A DNA stretch of 64,000 bases from an uncultured Acetatifactor sp. (GTDB taxonomy: Bacteria; Bacillota; Clostridia; Lachnospirales; Lachnospiraceae), in the NCBI GenBank assembly GCA_947629645.1, contig CANREV010000008.1, positions 33,067-97,066 of the forward strand, read 5' to 3'. Within the stretch, counting starts at the first letter, position 1, and each line of letters begins with the position of its first letter. The notes beneath the pieces are model-generated. The model searched no databases. It was not told the origin of the DNA and was given only the letters and a program-made list of their open reading frames with translations. The position numbers and the translations under genes are program-made. This document shows positions 49,348-57,871 of the stretch, one piece after another.

Positions 49348-50167
49348 ATTAAAAAAACGGGAAACGCCGCCTGAACTGACCAGGCAGGAAAAATTCGTCA
49401 AAGCCCACAGGCGCCACCATCACAAGATCTCCGCCATGCGGCTGATGGTCTTCCTTTTTTTCCTGATCCTCTGGGAGACCAGTTCCGATCTGGGGTGGAT
49501 CGACAGTTTTTTCTTTTCCAGTCCCTGCAGAGTTGTAAAATGCTTCGTTACACAGATACACACAAATTCCCTGCTTTCCCATATCGGCGTCACGCTCTTT
49601 GAGACCATCGCCAGTTTCTTGCTGGTATTGCTCGTCAGTCTGGCAGTCGCTACACTGTTATGGTATTCCGCCAATCTGTCCGAAGTGGCCGAACCGTACC
49701 TTGTGGTCTTAAACAGTCTGCCCAAGTCGGCTCTGGCGCCGCTATTCATCGTCTGGCTCGGCACCGGCTCCACCACCATCATCGTTGCCGGTATCTCTGT
49801 GGCAGTCTTCGGATCCATCATCAGCTTTTATACGGGTTTTCAACAGGTGGACCAGGAAAAAATAACTCTGATCTACACGTTAGGGGGAAACAGGCGGGAT
49901 GCCTTTACAAAAGTAGTGCTCCCCGGCTCCATTCCCATTCTGCTAAGCACCGCCAAAGTCAATATCGGTCTGGCTCTGGTCGGGGTGATCATCGGAGAAT
50001 TCCTCGCCGCCAGACGCGGGCTGGGCTACCTGATCATTTACGGTTCCCAGGTCTTCCAGCTGGATATGGTAATTACCAGTATTATCATACTCTGTATCAT
50101 CGCGTTGGGATTTTACAAATCGATACAAATGATCGAACATCATATCAGGAAAAGATTTAAAATGTAA
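49337..50167 (+). CDS. ABC transporter permease, NitT/TauT type
   Basis: 276 residues with six hydrophobic segments after a basic N-terminus. The EAA loop equivalent is LGGNRRDAFTKVVLPGSIP near residue 180, and EFLAARRGLGYLIIYG is typical of SsuC/TauC-like permeases. GGGAGGATTTGAACA precedes the ATG. It is the second of two genes; the binding protein is missing from this locus. Confidence 0.9.
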   Translation: MTIKLKKRETPPELTRQEKFVKAHRRHHHKISAMRLMVFLFFLILWETSSDLGWIDSFFFSSPCRVVKCFVTQIHTNSLLSHIGVTLFETIASFLLVLLVSLAVATLLWYSANLSEVAEPYLVVLNSLPKSALAPLFIVWLGTGSTTIIVAGISVAVFGSIISFYTGFQQVDQEKITLIYTLGGNRRDAFTKVVLPGSIPILLSTAKVNIGLALVGVIIGEFLAARRGLGYLIIYGSQVFQLDMVITSIIILCIIALGFYKSIQMIEHHIRKRFKM

Positions 50168-50197
50168 GTGAGATGACACTGTGTCCTTCGCTGTAAA

Positions 50198-50227
50198 AAG
50201 GCCCAAAAGCTAACGCTTTCAGGCCTT
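50198..50227 (-). terminator. Terminator after tRNA-Thr
   Basis: AAGGCC and GGCCTT arms with an inner AAAGC-taac-GCTTT pair; on the minus strand five T follow. It lies about 20 bases downstream of the tRNA gene and may also stop the permease transcript coming from the other side. Confidence 0.75.
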
Positions 50228-50247
50228 ACATAAGACATACGCTCAAA

Positions 50248-50320
50248 AGCTGAAAATGGGACTCGAACCCACGACCCCTTCATTACGAGTGAAGTGCTCT
50301 ACCAACTGAGCTATTTCAGC
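50248..50320 (-). tRNA. tRNA-Thr (anticodon CGU)
   Basis: A 73-base cloverleaf read from the minus strand: acceptor GCTGAAA/TTTCAGC, D arm AGCTCAGTTGGTAGAGC, anticodon loop CTCGTAA with CGT, T arm GTGGGTTCGAGTCCCA-like, discriminator T. CCA is not encoded. It reads ACG codons. It is a single gene between the NitT-type permease and mscS. Confidence 0.95.
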
Positions 50321-50413
50321 ATTACTAAGACATTATATCGGTTCTCGATCTTTTTTTCAACTGTTTTTTTCAATTTTATTAATAATGCCGGAGAATACTT
50401 TTATCCGGCAGGC

Positions 50414-51298
50414 TCATTCCAGAACATGCACATCCAGCTGAGGATACGGGATTTCAATGCCCGCCTGATCAAGAGCAAGCTTACAATTCTCTGTAATACG
50501 CCACTTGCCGCTCCAGAATTCTTCTCTCGCAAGCCAGCAGCGCACCCCCAGAACAACCGCGGAATCGGACAGATCATCCACAAACACCAACCGCTCTCTA
50601 TCCTTTAGCGTGTGTTCGTCACTTTCCAGCACCTGCTGTAATACTTCCTTCGCCCTCTTTAAATCCGCCCGATAAGAGATCCCCACTTTGATATCCATCC
50701 TGCGGCAATCCTCCGCCGACACGTTGACAAGGCTGTTGTTGGCCAGATTCCCGTTTGGAAGGATGATGGTCTGATTGTCGTAGGTCAGCAATTTCGTATA
50801 AAAAATCTGGATCTCCGTGACCGTTCCCTCATGGCCTGTGGAGCTTTCTTTGATATAATCTCCCACCTTAAAAGGTTTTAGAATCAGGATCAGTACGCCT
50901 CCCGCCAGATTGGAAAGACTTCCCTGGACTGCCAGACCGATGGCCACTCCCGCGGACCCCAGCACCGCCACAATGCTCGCCGCATCCAGGCCAAAGTAGG
51001 ATGCCGTCATCAGAATGAGCACAATATACATGGCCGCCTTGAGAAAGGAATCCACAAACTGAACAGCCCCCAATTCCGCATTGGCGCGGGTCATGGACTT
51101 TTTTACCAGTTTTCTAATCAGCTTGATCAGCTGTGCGCCGATCAAAAACACTACCACCGCCAACAGCACGCGAACGCCAAGGCTTAACGCCTTTTCGGGA
51201 AGCGCCGCCAGATAGGCTTCCAACACATCCGGTTTGACGATCTCCTCCACAATATTTTCCGTTGAAACTGCTGCCGTAAGTCCGGCTACATGCCTCAT
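50414..51298 (-). CDS. Small-conductance mechanosensitive channel, MscS family
   Basis: 294 residues. Three membrane helices; the pore helix is the Gly/Ala-rich GSAGVAIGLAVQGSLSN-type segment near residue 125, followed by the cytoplasmic beta and alpha-beta domains (VTEIQIFYTKLLTYDNQTI, ILPNGNLANNSLVN). MscS channels open on hypo-osmotic shock. The ATG at 51298 is preferred: GGAG lies 6 bases before it, while the upstream ATG at 51310 overlaps the ribosome binding site. It lies 18 bases after glgB. Confidence 0.92.
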   Translation of the reverse strand: MRHVAGLTAAVSTENIVEEIVKPDVLEAYLAALPEKALSLGVRVLLAVVVFLIGAQLIKLIRKLVKKSMTRANAELGAVQFVDSFLKAAMYIVLILMTASYFGLDAASIVAVLGSAGVAIGLAVQGSLSNLAGGVLILILKPFKVGDYIKESSTGHEGTVTEIQIFYTKLLTYDNQTIILPNGNLANNSLVNVSAEDCRRMDIKVGISYRADLKRAKEVLQQVLESDEHTLKDRERLVFVDDLSDSAVVLGVRCWLAREEFWSGKWRITENCKLALDQAGIEIPYPQLDVHVLE

Positions 51299-51316
51299 AA
51301 AAATCTCCATTCCTCC

Positions 51317-53632
51317 TTACCGTTGATTTCGACCTGCTTCTTTTTGACCGCTTTTCTTTCTTACTTTCTGCACTTTTCTCAGAGGAGCGTTCTCGCGGAT
51401 CCTTCTCTCGATCTCTTTCTCCAGTTCCGCCTCCGTGAAAGGAATAAATTCCAGAATGCTCAAAGACAGGGGCGCCAGCTTCAGTGTGATGGACTGATGC
51501 CTGTCATCATACTCCCTGGCGTTTGTCTTTCTCGCTCTTGCGTTGACCATATTGGTCCCGCCATATCTGGCATCATCGGAATTAAAGATCTCCTTGTATT
51601 TTCCCTCATAGGGCACGCCGGTGGTGATCTCCTGAGGAATCCCCGCGAAATTTGCGGCCACCACAAGAATTTCCTCCGGCTCTTTTCCCTTTCTCACAAA
51701 AGTCAGATAGCAATCCTGTGCGGAAACATGGTTCAGCCACTCAAAACCCTCGGGACTGTCATCCAGCACAGAAAGTTCCGGCCGGGTCCGATACAGCTTG
51801 TTTAAATCGCTTACCAGCCTTGCAACGCCCTCATGTTCTTCTACCGTGCGCAGTTCCCACTGCACCGTACGTTTTTCATTCCACTCGTCAAATTCCCCCA
51901 GATCCTGTCCCATAAAAAGCAGTTTCTTTCCGGGATGAGTCATCATAAAACCGTAAGTAAGGCGCAGATTTGCAAATTTCTGTTCCCTCTCGCCGGGCAT
52001 TTTCCCCAGCAACGTGCCTTTGCCATATACCACTTCATCGTGGGAGAACACCAGCATAAATTTTTCCGAATACGCGTAGATCATACTGAAAGTCAGTTCC
52101 TGGTGGTGATGGCTTCTAAAGTAGGGATCATACTGAATATATTGCAGATAGTCGTTCATAAATCCCATATTCCACTTCAGGTCAAAGCCGAGCCCCCCTT
52201 CCTCCGGGCTTCCCGTGATCTTGGGGAAGGCGGTGCTTTCCTCCGCGATGGAAAGCACGCCCGGATCGCGCTTTTTCAGAATGGAGTTTAAGTGCCTGAT
52301 CATTTCTATCGCTTCCAGATTTTCATTGCCGCCATAAATATTTGCCACCCATTCCCCATCTTTCTTGCCATAGTCCAGATAAAGCATGCTGGCGACAGCG
52401 TCCATCCTGATACCGTCCGCGTGATATTTTTCCACCCAGAACAAAGCATTGGCGATCAGATAATTGGACACCTGGGGCCGCCCGTAATTGTAGATCAGCG
52501 TTCCCCAGTGCGGATGATAGCCCTGTCTGGGATCCAGATGTTCATACAGGCATGTCCCGTCAAAATTGGAAAGCCCGTGATCATCCCTCGGGAAATGAGC
52601 AGGCACCCAGTCGAGGATCACGCCGATGCCGGCCTTGTGCAATTCGTTGACAAACGTCATAAAATCTTCCGGCGACCCGTAACGTGCCGTAGGCGCATAA
52701 TAGCCGATGACCTGATAGCCCCAAGAAGCGTCCAGCGGATGTTCCATCACGGGCATCAATTCCACATGAGTGTATCCCATCTCTTTTACATACGCGATAA
52801 CTTTGGCTGCAATCTCCCTGTAATTGGCATATCCTTTTCCTACCTTCTCCCTGACGAAGGAACCCAGATACATCTCATAGACGCTGACAGGCGCATTCCC
52901 CTGCTGGAACGCTTCTCTCTGCTTTAAAAATGCCTCGTCCTCCCACGCAAAGCCTTCTATATCCGCGATTACAGAAGCTGTGTCCGGCCTGAGCTGCGCG
53001 GCGTTTCCATAAGGATCCGCCTTCAGATAAGTCAGCCCGTTCCGGAGTTTGAACTCATACTTGTAATTGTCTCCCACTCTGGCATCGGGCAGGAAAATTT
53101 CAAAAACGCCGGAATCCCCCAGTCTGCGCATCTGGTTTACCCTGCCGTCCCAGTTGTTGAAATCCCCTACCACGCTGGCTCGCATCACATTGGGCGCCCA
53201 AACGGCAAAATAAACGCCTGCAACGCCTTCCAGTTCCATCGGATGAGCGCCCAGTTTTTCATAGATCGTGTAGTGTATGCCGTTGCTGAACTTATCCAGA
53301 TCCTTTGCAGTAATCTGGGGAGAAAAGCGATAGGGATCTGCGTGCGCCGTCTCCTTTCCCTCTTTGTCCGTCACCACATAAGTATAATCTTTCAATCCTT
53401 TTTCGGGGATAAGCGCGGCGAAATAACCGTTCTCGTCCGCAAGCTCCATGGCCACGGTACGGCCTCCTTCCAGCCGTACCGACACTTTCCCGGCCCCCGG
53501 AAAAAAGGCCTGCAGGAGAGTCTGCGCTCCGGCCTTATGGGGTCCTAAGAGCTGGTGTGGATTATCGCACTCCGAATAAATGATCTCCTCAATTCCCGCC
53601 CAATTCATCAGCCTGTATACTTTGTTAGTCAT
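51317..53632 (-). CDS. glgB: 1,4-alpha-glucan branching enzyme
   Basis: 771 residues. Two N-terminal beta-sandwich domains (CBM48-like; about 1-110 and 110-230) are followed by a GH13 barrel. Catalytic nucleophile Asp in GIRMDAVASML, acid/base Glu in SIAEESTAFPK, transition-state Asp in FSHDEVVYGKG. It forms alpha-1,6 branches in glycogen. The long C-terminus (about 740-771) is basic. No other glycogen genes lie nearby, so it is outside a glg operon. It is between the DUF1015 gene and mscS. Confidence 0.95.
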   Translation of the reverse strand: MTNKVYRLMNWAGIEEIIYSECDNPHQLLGPHKAGAQTLLQAFFPGAGKVSVRLEGGRTVAMELADENGYFAALIPEKGLKDYTYVVTDKEGKETAHADPYRFSPQITAKDLDKFSNGIHYTIYEKLGAHPMELEGVAGVYFAVWAPNVMRASVVGDFNNWDGRVNQMRRLGDSGVFEIFLPDARVGDNYKYEFKLRNGLTYLKADPYGNAAQLRPDTASVIADIEGFAWEDEAFLKQREAFQQGNAPVSVYEMYLGSFVREKVGKGYANYREIAAKVIAYVKEMGYTHVELMPVMEHPLDASWGYQVIGYYAPTARYGSPEDFMTFVNELHKAGIGVILDWVPAHFPRDDHGLSNFDGTCLYEHLDPRQGYHPHWGTLIYNYGRPQVSNYLIANALFWVEKYHADGIRMDAVASMLYLDYGKKDGEWVANIYGGNENLEAIEMIRHLNSILKKRDPGVLSIAEESTAFPKITGSPEEGGLGFDLKWNMGFMNDYLQYIQYDPYFRSHHHQELTFSMIYAYSEKFMLVFSHDEVVYGKGTLLGKMPGEREQKFANLRLTYGFMMTHPGKKLLFMGQDLGEFDEWNEKRTVQWELRTVEEHEGVARLVSDLNKLYRTRPELSVLDDSPEGFEWLNHVSAQDCYLTFVRKGKEPEEILVVAANFAGIPQEITTGVPYEGKYKEIFNSDDARYGGTNMVNARARKTNAREYDDRHQSITLKLAPLSLSILEFIPFTEAELEKEIERRIRENAPLRKVQKVRKKSGQKEAGRNQR

Positions 53633-53713
53633 ATTCGCTTTCCTTTCTCATCATGCCTTCTGCTTTTGTCAGCCATATCAGCGATATCATTCTGCCAGTG
53701 TTTTCCTGCAGGC

Positions 53714-54958
53714 TTAATTTTCACCAAGCGTATGCAAAAACAATCCGCTCCTCAATTTCGGTTCAAACCATGTGGACTTTGGCGGCATCAGCTTTCCCGC
53801 GTCCGCCACCGCAAACAGTTCTCCGATAGAAGTAGGATACAGAGAAAACGCCGCTTTCATATCTGTATGCACTCTTCTCTCCAGTTCCTCCAGCCCGCGG
53901 ATACCGCCCACAAAATCAATCCGCTTATCCGTTTTGGGGTCCGTGATGCCAAGTACCGGCTCCAGCAGATATCTCTGCAAAAGGGATACATCCAACCCCT
54001 CCACCACATCCGCAGAAAGAATCTCTTTCCTTGCCGTCAGGCAATACCATTCATCCTCCAAAAACATTCCGAACTCTCCCTTTTTTGCGGGACGGTAAGG
54101 CTTCGTTCCCTTCTTTTCCACCAGAAAGTCCTGCCCGATCCTCGCAAGGAAATCCTCTCTGCCATATCCGTTCAGATCCCGCACCACGCGGTTGTAGTCC
54201 AGAATCCGCAGTTCCTCATCGGGAAAGAGCACGGAAAGGAAATAATTGTACTCTTCCCGCCCCGTGTAGCCGGGATTCGCCTCTCTTCTCTTTAGTCCCA
54301 CCCTGACCGCCGAAGCACAGCGGTGGTGGCCATCGGCGATATACAGCGCGGGAATAGCGGAAAAAATTTCACGGATATCCGCGATTTTCCTGTCATCGCT
54401 TACAACCCACACCCTGTGGCCGATGTTGTCCTCGGAGACAAAATCATACACAGGCTCTTCCCTCTTTGCCTGACCGATGATTTCATTCAGCGGGGCGCTG
54501 GCGCGGTAGGCAAGGAAAATCGGGCCTGTCTGCATATTGCAGACATCCACATGGCGGATCCGGTCCTGCTCCTTATCCGCTCTGGTGTTCTCATGCTTCT
54601 TAATAATATTATTGCAATAATCATCGATGGACGCGCAGGCAACGATGCCCGTCTGGCTTCTTCCATCCATGACCTGTTCATAAATATAGTAGCAGTCTTT
54701 CTGCTCGTGAAGGAATTTTCCCTCTGCGATTTTCTCCTTAAGCAGCGCAGCCGCTCTCTCGTAAACCTGAGGGGCATAGGTGTCCACCTCCGGTCCAAAA
54801 CCGGTCTCCGCCCTGTCGATCGCCAGAAAAGATTCGGGATTCGCCGCGACCACTTCGCAGGCCTCCTGTCGGTTGTATACGTCATAGGGCAGCGCCGCGA
54901 TTTTCGCCGCCAGTCCGGGTATCGGCCGGTATGCCGAAAAGGGTTTGATCTCTGCCAT
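53714..54958 (-). CDS. DUF1015 family protein
   Basis: 414 residues. DUF1015 signature: KPFSAYRPIPGLAAKIAALPYDV at the start, KKHENTRADKEQDR near residue 120, and IADGHHRCASAVRVG near residue 215. The DGHHR motif recalls ParB/Srx-fold kinases such as serine kinases of the SerK/SbnI type. In many Clostridia this gene is beside serA/serC; here it lies next to that pair with a small plus-strand gene between. A role in phosphoserine metabolism is an inference. GGGAGG precedes the ATG. Confidence 0.85.
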   Translation of the reverse strand: MAEIKPFSAYRPIPGLAAKIAALPYDVYNRQEACEVVAANPESFLAIDRAETGFGPEVDTYAPQVYERAAALLKEKIAEGKFLHEQKDCYYIYEQVMDGRSQTGIVACASIDDYCNNIIKKHENTRADKEQDRIRHVDVCNMQTGPIFLAYRASAPLNEIIGQAKREEPVYDFVSEDNIGHRVWVVSDDRKIADIREIFSAIPALYIADGHHRCASAVRVGLKRREANPGYTGREEYNYFLSVLFPDEELRILDYNRVVRDLNGYGREDFLARIGQDFLVEKKGTKPYRPAKKGEFGMFLEDEWYCLTARKEILSADVVEGLDVSLLQRYLLEPVLGITDPKTDKRIDFVGGIRGLEELERRVHTDMKAAFSLYPTSIGELFAVADAGKLMPPKSTWFEPKLRSGLFLHTLGEN

Positions 54959-55118
54959 AAAATATCCTCCCAGTCTTTTACATGACAGTTAAGCCTCTGT
55001 TTAACTGTCGCGCTTTTACTCTCATTTTAACAAAATAAACTATACATCACAAGCATCAGGTGCTAAAATATTTTAAAACCTAAATAATAATACCATATAA
55101 ATGAAAGGACCTGAAAAT

Positions 55119-55403
55119 ATGACTGAGGAAAACAAAAAAATTTTAGCCCGTATCAACGCCTACGCGGAAAGTACATTGGGTGAAATCGACCCGCAGAAAG
55201 TACCCGTATCCCAGCAATTGGCTCAATTAAAGCCCGTCATGGAAGAGATTGCAAAAGAAAAAGGCATGAGCGTGGAAGACATGTTCGTCCTGTATATGGA
55301 TCTGCAGAGCGAAGCCACCTGTTCCGCCCAGAAAAAACTGGAAGACAGCCTCATCGACTTAAATGATGGCAGCGATGGGGGCATGCCTCTGCTGTTTCGC
55401 TGA
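55119..55403 (+). CDS. Hypothetical small protein (94 residues)
   Basis: Not recognised. Acidic, mainly helical (ILARINAYAESTLGEID; QLAQLKPVMEEIAKEKGM; LYMDLQSEATCSAQKK), no signal peptide. The ATG at 55119 has AAAGGA 9 bases upstream; an earlier ATG at 55101 is within the ribosome binding site region. It is followed at once by a strong terminator. It is the only plus-strand gene between serA and the DUF1015 gene, so it splits a pair that is often adjacent. Confidence 0.7.
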   Translation: MTEENKKILARINAYAESTLGEIDPQKVPVSQQLAQLKPVMEEIAKEKGMSVEDMFVLYMDLQSEATCSAQKKLEDSLIDLNDGSDGGMPLLFR

Positions 55404-55409
55404 CAACGC

Positions 55410-55447
55410 AAAAACGGGCGGTTCTCCTTCCGAGAACGCCCGTTTTT
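55410..55447. terminator. Bidirectional terminator between the small gene and serA
   Basis: Arms of 16-17 bases with one bulge (AAAAACGGGCG.../...CGCCCGTTTTT) around CTTCC; runs of A before and T after make it work on both strands. It ends the plus-strand small gene and the minus-strand serC-serA transcript. Confidence 0.92.
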
Positions 55448-55472
55448 CATGATGTATCTTACACCTGACTTT

Positions 55473-56639
55473 TTAACCTTTCACAATTCTTGCCCGGAAC
55501 ACACCGTCAATCTTCTCCAGTGCCTCAATAATCTCAGCGGTAGGAGCCTCCTCCACATCAAGCATGGTATAGGCCACCTCTCCCTTGGACTTGTTCATCA
55601 TATCGCTGATATTGACGCCCTTTTGTCCGAATTCCGCAGTAAACTTGGTGATCATATTCGCGATATTCTTATGGAAGATCGCCACGCGGCCCGCATTGGT
55701 GCAGACACCCATATCGCAGGCGGGATAATTTACACTGTTTCTGATATTGCCGTTCTCCAGGTAATCCATCATCTCTTCCACCGCCATCTTCGCACAGTTA
55801 TCCTCGGCTTCCTCTGTGCTCGCGCCCAGATGGGGGATCACGATACAGCCTTTCTGTCCGGCGGTGACGGGATTGGGGAAATCGGATACATAGCAGCGCA
55901 CTTTACCGCTCTTGATCCCTTCCAGCACCGCTTTTTCATCCACCAGAAGATCCCTTGCGAAATTCAGGATCACGGCGCCGTCCTTCATCTTTTCTACCGC
56001 TGCTTCATCGATAGTGTTCTTTGTGGAATCCATCAAAGGCACATGGATGGTGATAAAATCACACTGGGAATAAATGTCCTCCACATTGAGCACATGCTTC
56101 ACGCTGCTGCTTAAACTCCAGGCGGCGTTGATGGACATATAGGGGTCGTACCCATACACTTCCATCCCCAGGCTGACCGCGGCGTTTGCCACTTTCGCCC
56201 CGATAGCGCCCAGTCCGATCACGCCCAGTTTTTTGCCCATGATCTCGGTTCCCGCGAACTTCTTTTTCTCTTTCTCCGCAGCCTTGGCGATATTTTCATC
56301 CGATGCGGAGGCTTTTACCCATTCGATGCCGTCCACGATACCGCGGGACGCTAAAAGCATACCGGCGATCACCAGTTCCTTTACCCCGTTTGCATTGGCG
56401 CCGGGGGTATTAAAGACGACAATACCCTTCTCCGCGCATTTATCAAGGGGGATATTATTGGTGCCCGCTCCCGCCCTTGCCACCGCCAAAAGGCCATCCG
56501 GCAGATCCATGTCGTGCATCACCGCGCTCCTTACCAGAATACCCTCCGCTTCCGCCACATTGTCGGTCAGGGAATAATCCGCCGTCAGACGCTCCAGCCC
56601 CACCTTGGAAATGGGATTTAAACAATTAATCTTAAACAT
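55473..56639 (-). CDS. serA: D-3-phosphoglycerate dehydrogenase
   Basis: 388 residues. It oxidises 3-phosphoglycerate in the first step of serine synthesis. Rossmann loop GVIGLGAIGAKVANAA near residue 145; active-site Arg in LNFARDLLVDE and His in VIPHLGASTEEAEDNC. A C-terminal ACT domain (about 315-388) may sense serine. It starts 10 bases after serC. GGAG lies 6 bases before the ATG. Length fits the short SerA class. Confidence 0.94.
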   Translation of the reverse strand: MFKINCLNPISKVGLERLTADYSLTDNVAEAEGILVRSAVMHDMDLPDGLLAVARAGAGTNNIPLDKCAEKGIVVFNTPGANANGVKELVIAGMLLASRGIVDGIEWVKASASDENIAKAAEKEKKKFAGTEIMGKKLGVIGLGAIGAKVANAAVSLGMEVYGYDPYMSINAAWSLSSSVKHVLNVEDIYSQCDFITIHVPLMDSTKNTIDEAAVEKMKDGAVILNFARDLLVDEKAVLEGIKSGKVRCYVSDFPNPVTAGQKGCIVIPHLGASTEEAEDNCAKMAVEEMMDYLENGNIRNSVNYPACDMGVCTNAGRVAIFHKNIANMITKFTAEFGQKGVNISDMMNKSKGEVAYTMLDVEEAPTAEIIEALEKIDGVFRARIVKG

Positions 56640-56649
56640 CGCTTTCTCC

Positions 56650-57735
56650 TTACTTCAGATTCTCTTTTTCAAATTTCTTCATGAACTCCACAAGTTTTTC
56701 CACGCCCTCTATCGGCATAGCGTTGTAAATGCTTGCCCTCATACCGCCGACGGTCCTGTGGCCTTTTAGGTTTTCAAAGCCCGCTTCCTTTGATTCCTTC
56801 ACGAATTTTGCATCCAGTTCCTCGTCCCCTGTTATAAAGGGCACGTTCATCAAGGAGCGGTCCTCCCTGCGGACAGTGCCGCGGAACAATTTGCTCTCGT
56901 CCAGATAATCGTAGAGGATCTTCGCTTTCTTCTCATTGTATTCCTTCATAGCGGCAAGACCGCCTCTGTTTTTGAGCCACTTGAACACCTTGCCGCAGAT
57001 ATAGATGCCGTAGGCGGGAGGCGTATTATACAAAGAGCCGTTATCCGCATGGATTTTATATCTGAGCATGGTAGGAGTTCCGGGGAGCACATCCTCTGTG
57101 ATCAGATCCTCGCGGATGATGACGATCACCACCCCCGCAGGTCCGATATTCTTTTGTACGCCGCCGTAAATCACGCCGTATTTCGTCACATCTACAGGCT
57201 CGGACAAAAAACAGCTGGACACATCGGCAACCAGGGGTTTGCCCTTGGTGTTGGGCAGCGTTTTAAACTTCGTGCCGTAGATCGTATTATTCTCACAGAT
57301 ATAAACGTAATCCGCATCTTCGCTGACAGGCAGATCGGAACAATCCGGAATATAAGAAAAGGTCTTATCCTCAGAGGAAGCGATCTTGTTTGCCTTGCCG
57401 TAGATGCAAGCTTCCTGATACGCCTTCTTGGACCACTGGCCGGTCACGATATAATCGGCCACCTTGTTCTTCATAAGGTTCATGGGGATCATTGCGAACT
57501 GCTGGCTTGCGCCGCCCTGTAAAAACAGCACCTTATAATTATCGGGAATCCCCATCAGCTCCCTCAGATCAGCTTCCGCTTCCTTGATAATAGTATCATA
57601 AGCTTTGGAACGATGGCTCATCTCCATAACGGACATGCCCGTTCCTCTGTAATCCAGCATTTCTGCGGCTGCTTCCTTCAATACTTCCTCGGGCAGCACC
57701 GCAGGACCTGCAGAAAAATTGTAAACTCTGGCCAT
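56650..57735 (-). CDS. serC: Phosphoserine aminotransferase
   Basis: 361 residues. It makes phosphoserine from 3-phosphohydroxypyruvate and glutamate. PLP-binding lysine in VIYGGVQKNIGPAGV, N-terminal YNFSAGPAVLPEEVL, and GGMRASIYNAMPIEGVEKLV at the C-terminus. GGAGG lies 8 bases before the ATG. It heads the serC-serA transcript from the promoter at 57794-57822. No phosphoserine phosphatase (serB) is in the window. Confidence 0.96.
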   Translation of the reverse strand: MARVYNFSAGPAVLPEEVLKEAAAEMLDYRGTGMSVMEMSHRSKAYDTIIKEAEADLRELMGIPDNYKVLFLQGGASQQFAMIPMNLMKNKVADYIVTGQWSKKAYQEACIYGKANKIASSEDKTFSYIPDCSDLPVSEDADYVYICENNTIYGTKFKTLPNTKGKPLVADVSSCFLSEPVDVTKYGVIYGGVQKNIGPAGVVIVIIREDLITEDVLPGTPTMLRYKIHADNGSLYNTPPAYGIYICGKVFKWLKNRGGLAAMKEYNEKKAKILYDYLDESKLFRGTVRREDRSLMNVPFITGDEELDAKFVKESKEAGFENLKGHRTVGGMRASIYNAMPIEGVEKLVEFMKKFEKENLK

Positions 57736-57793
57736 TTCATAATCCTCCTCAGCTTAATATGAATCAGTTAAAAATTTATCAGAACATAGGTAT

Positions 57794-57822
57794 AGAATAA
57801 TCTTTCCCATTGCTTTCGTCAA
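57794..57822 (-). promoter_or_regulatory. Sigma-A promoter of serC-serA
   Basis: Minus-strand TTGACG (complement of 57817-57822) and TATTCT (complement of 57794-57799), spaced 17 bases, leaving a leader of about 50 bases to the serC ATG. Confidence 0.75.
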
Positions 57823-57871
57823 CCGCATTGTTAAATTTTTTTGGTTTATTTATGAAAATTTTTTGTCCGGA

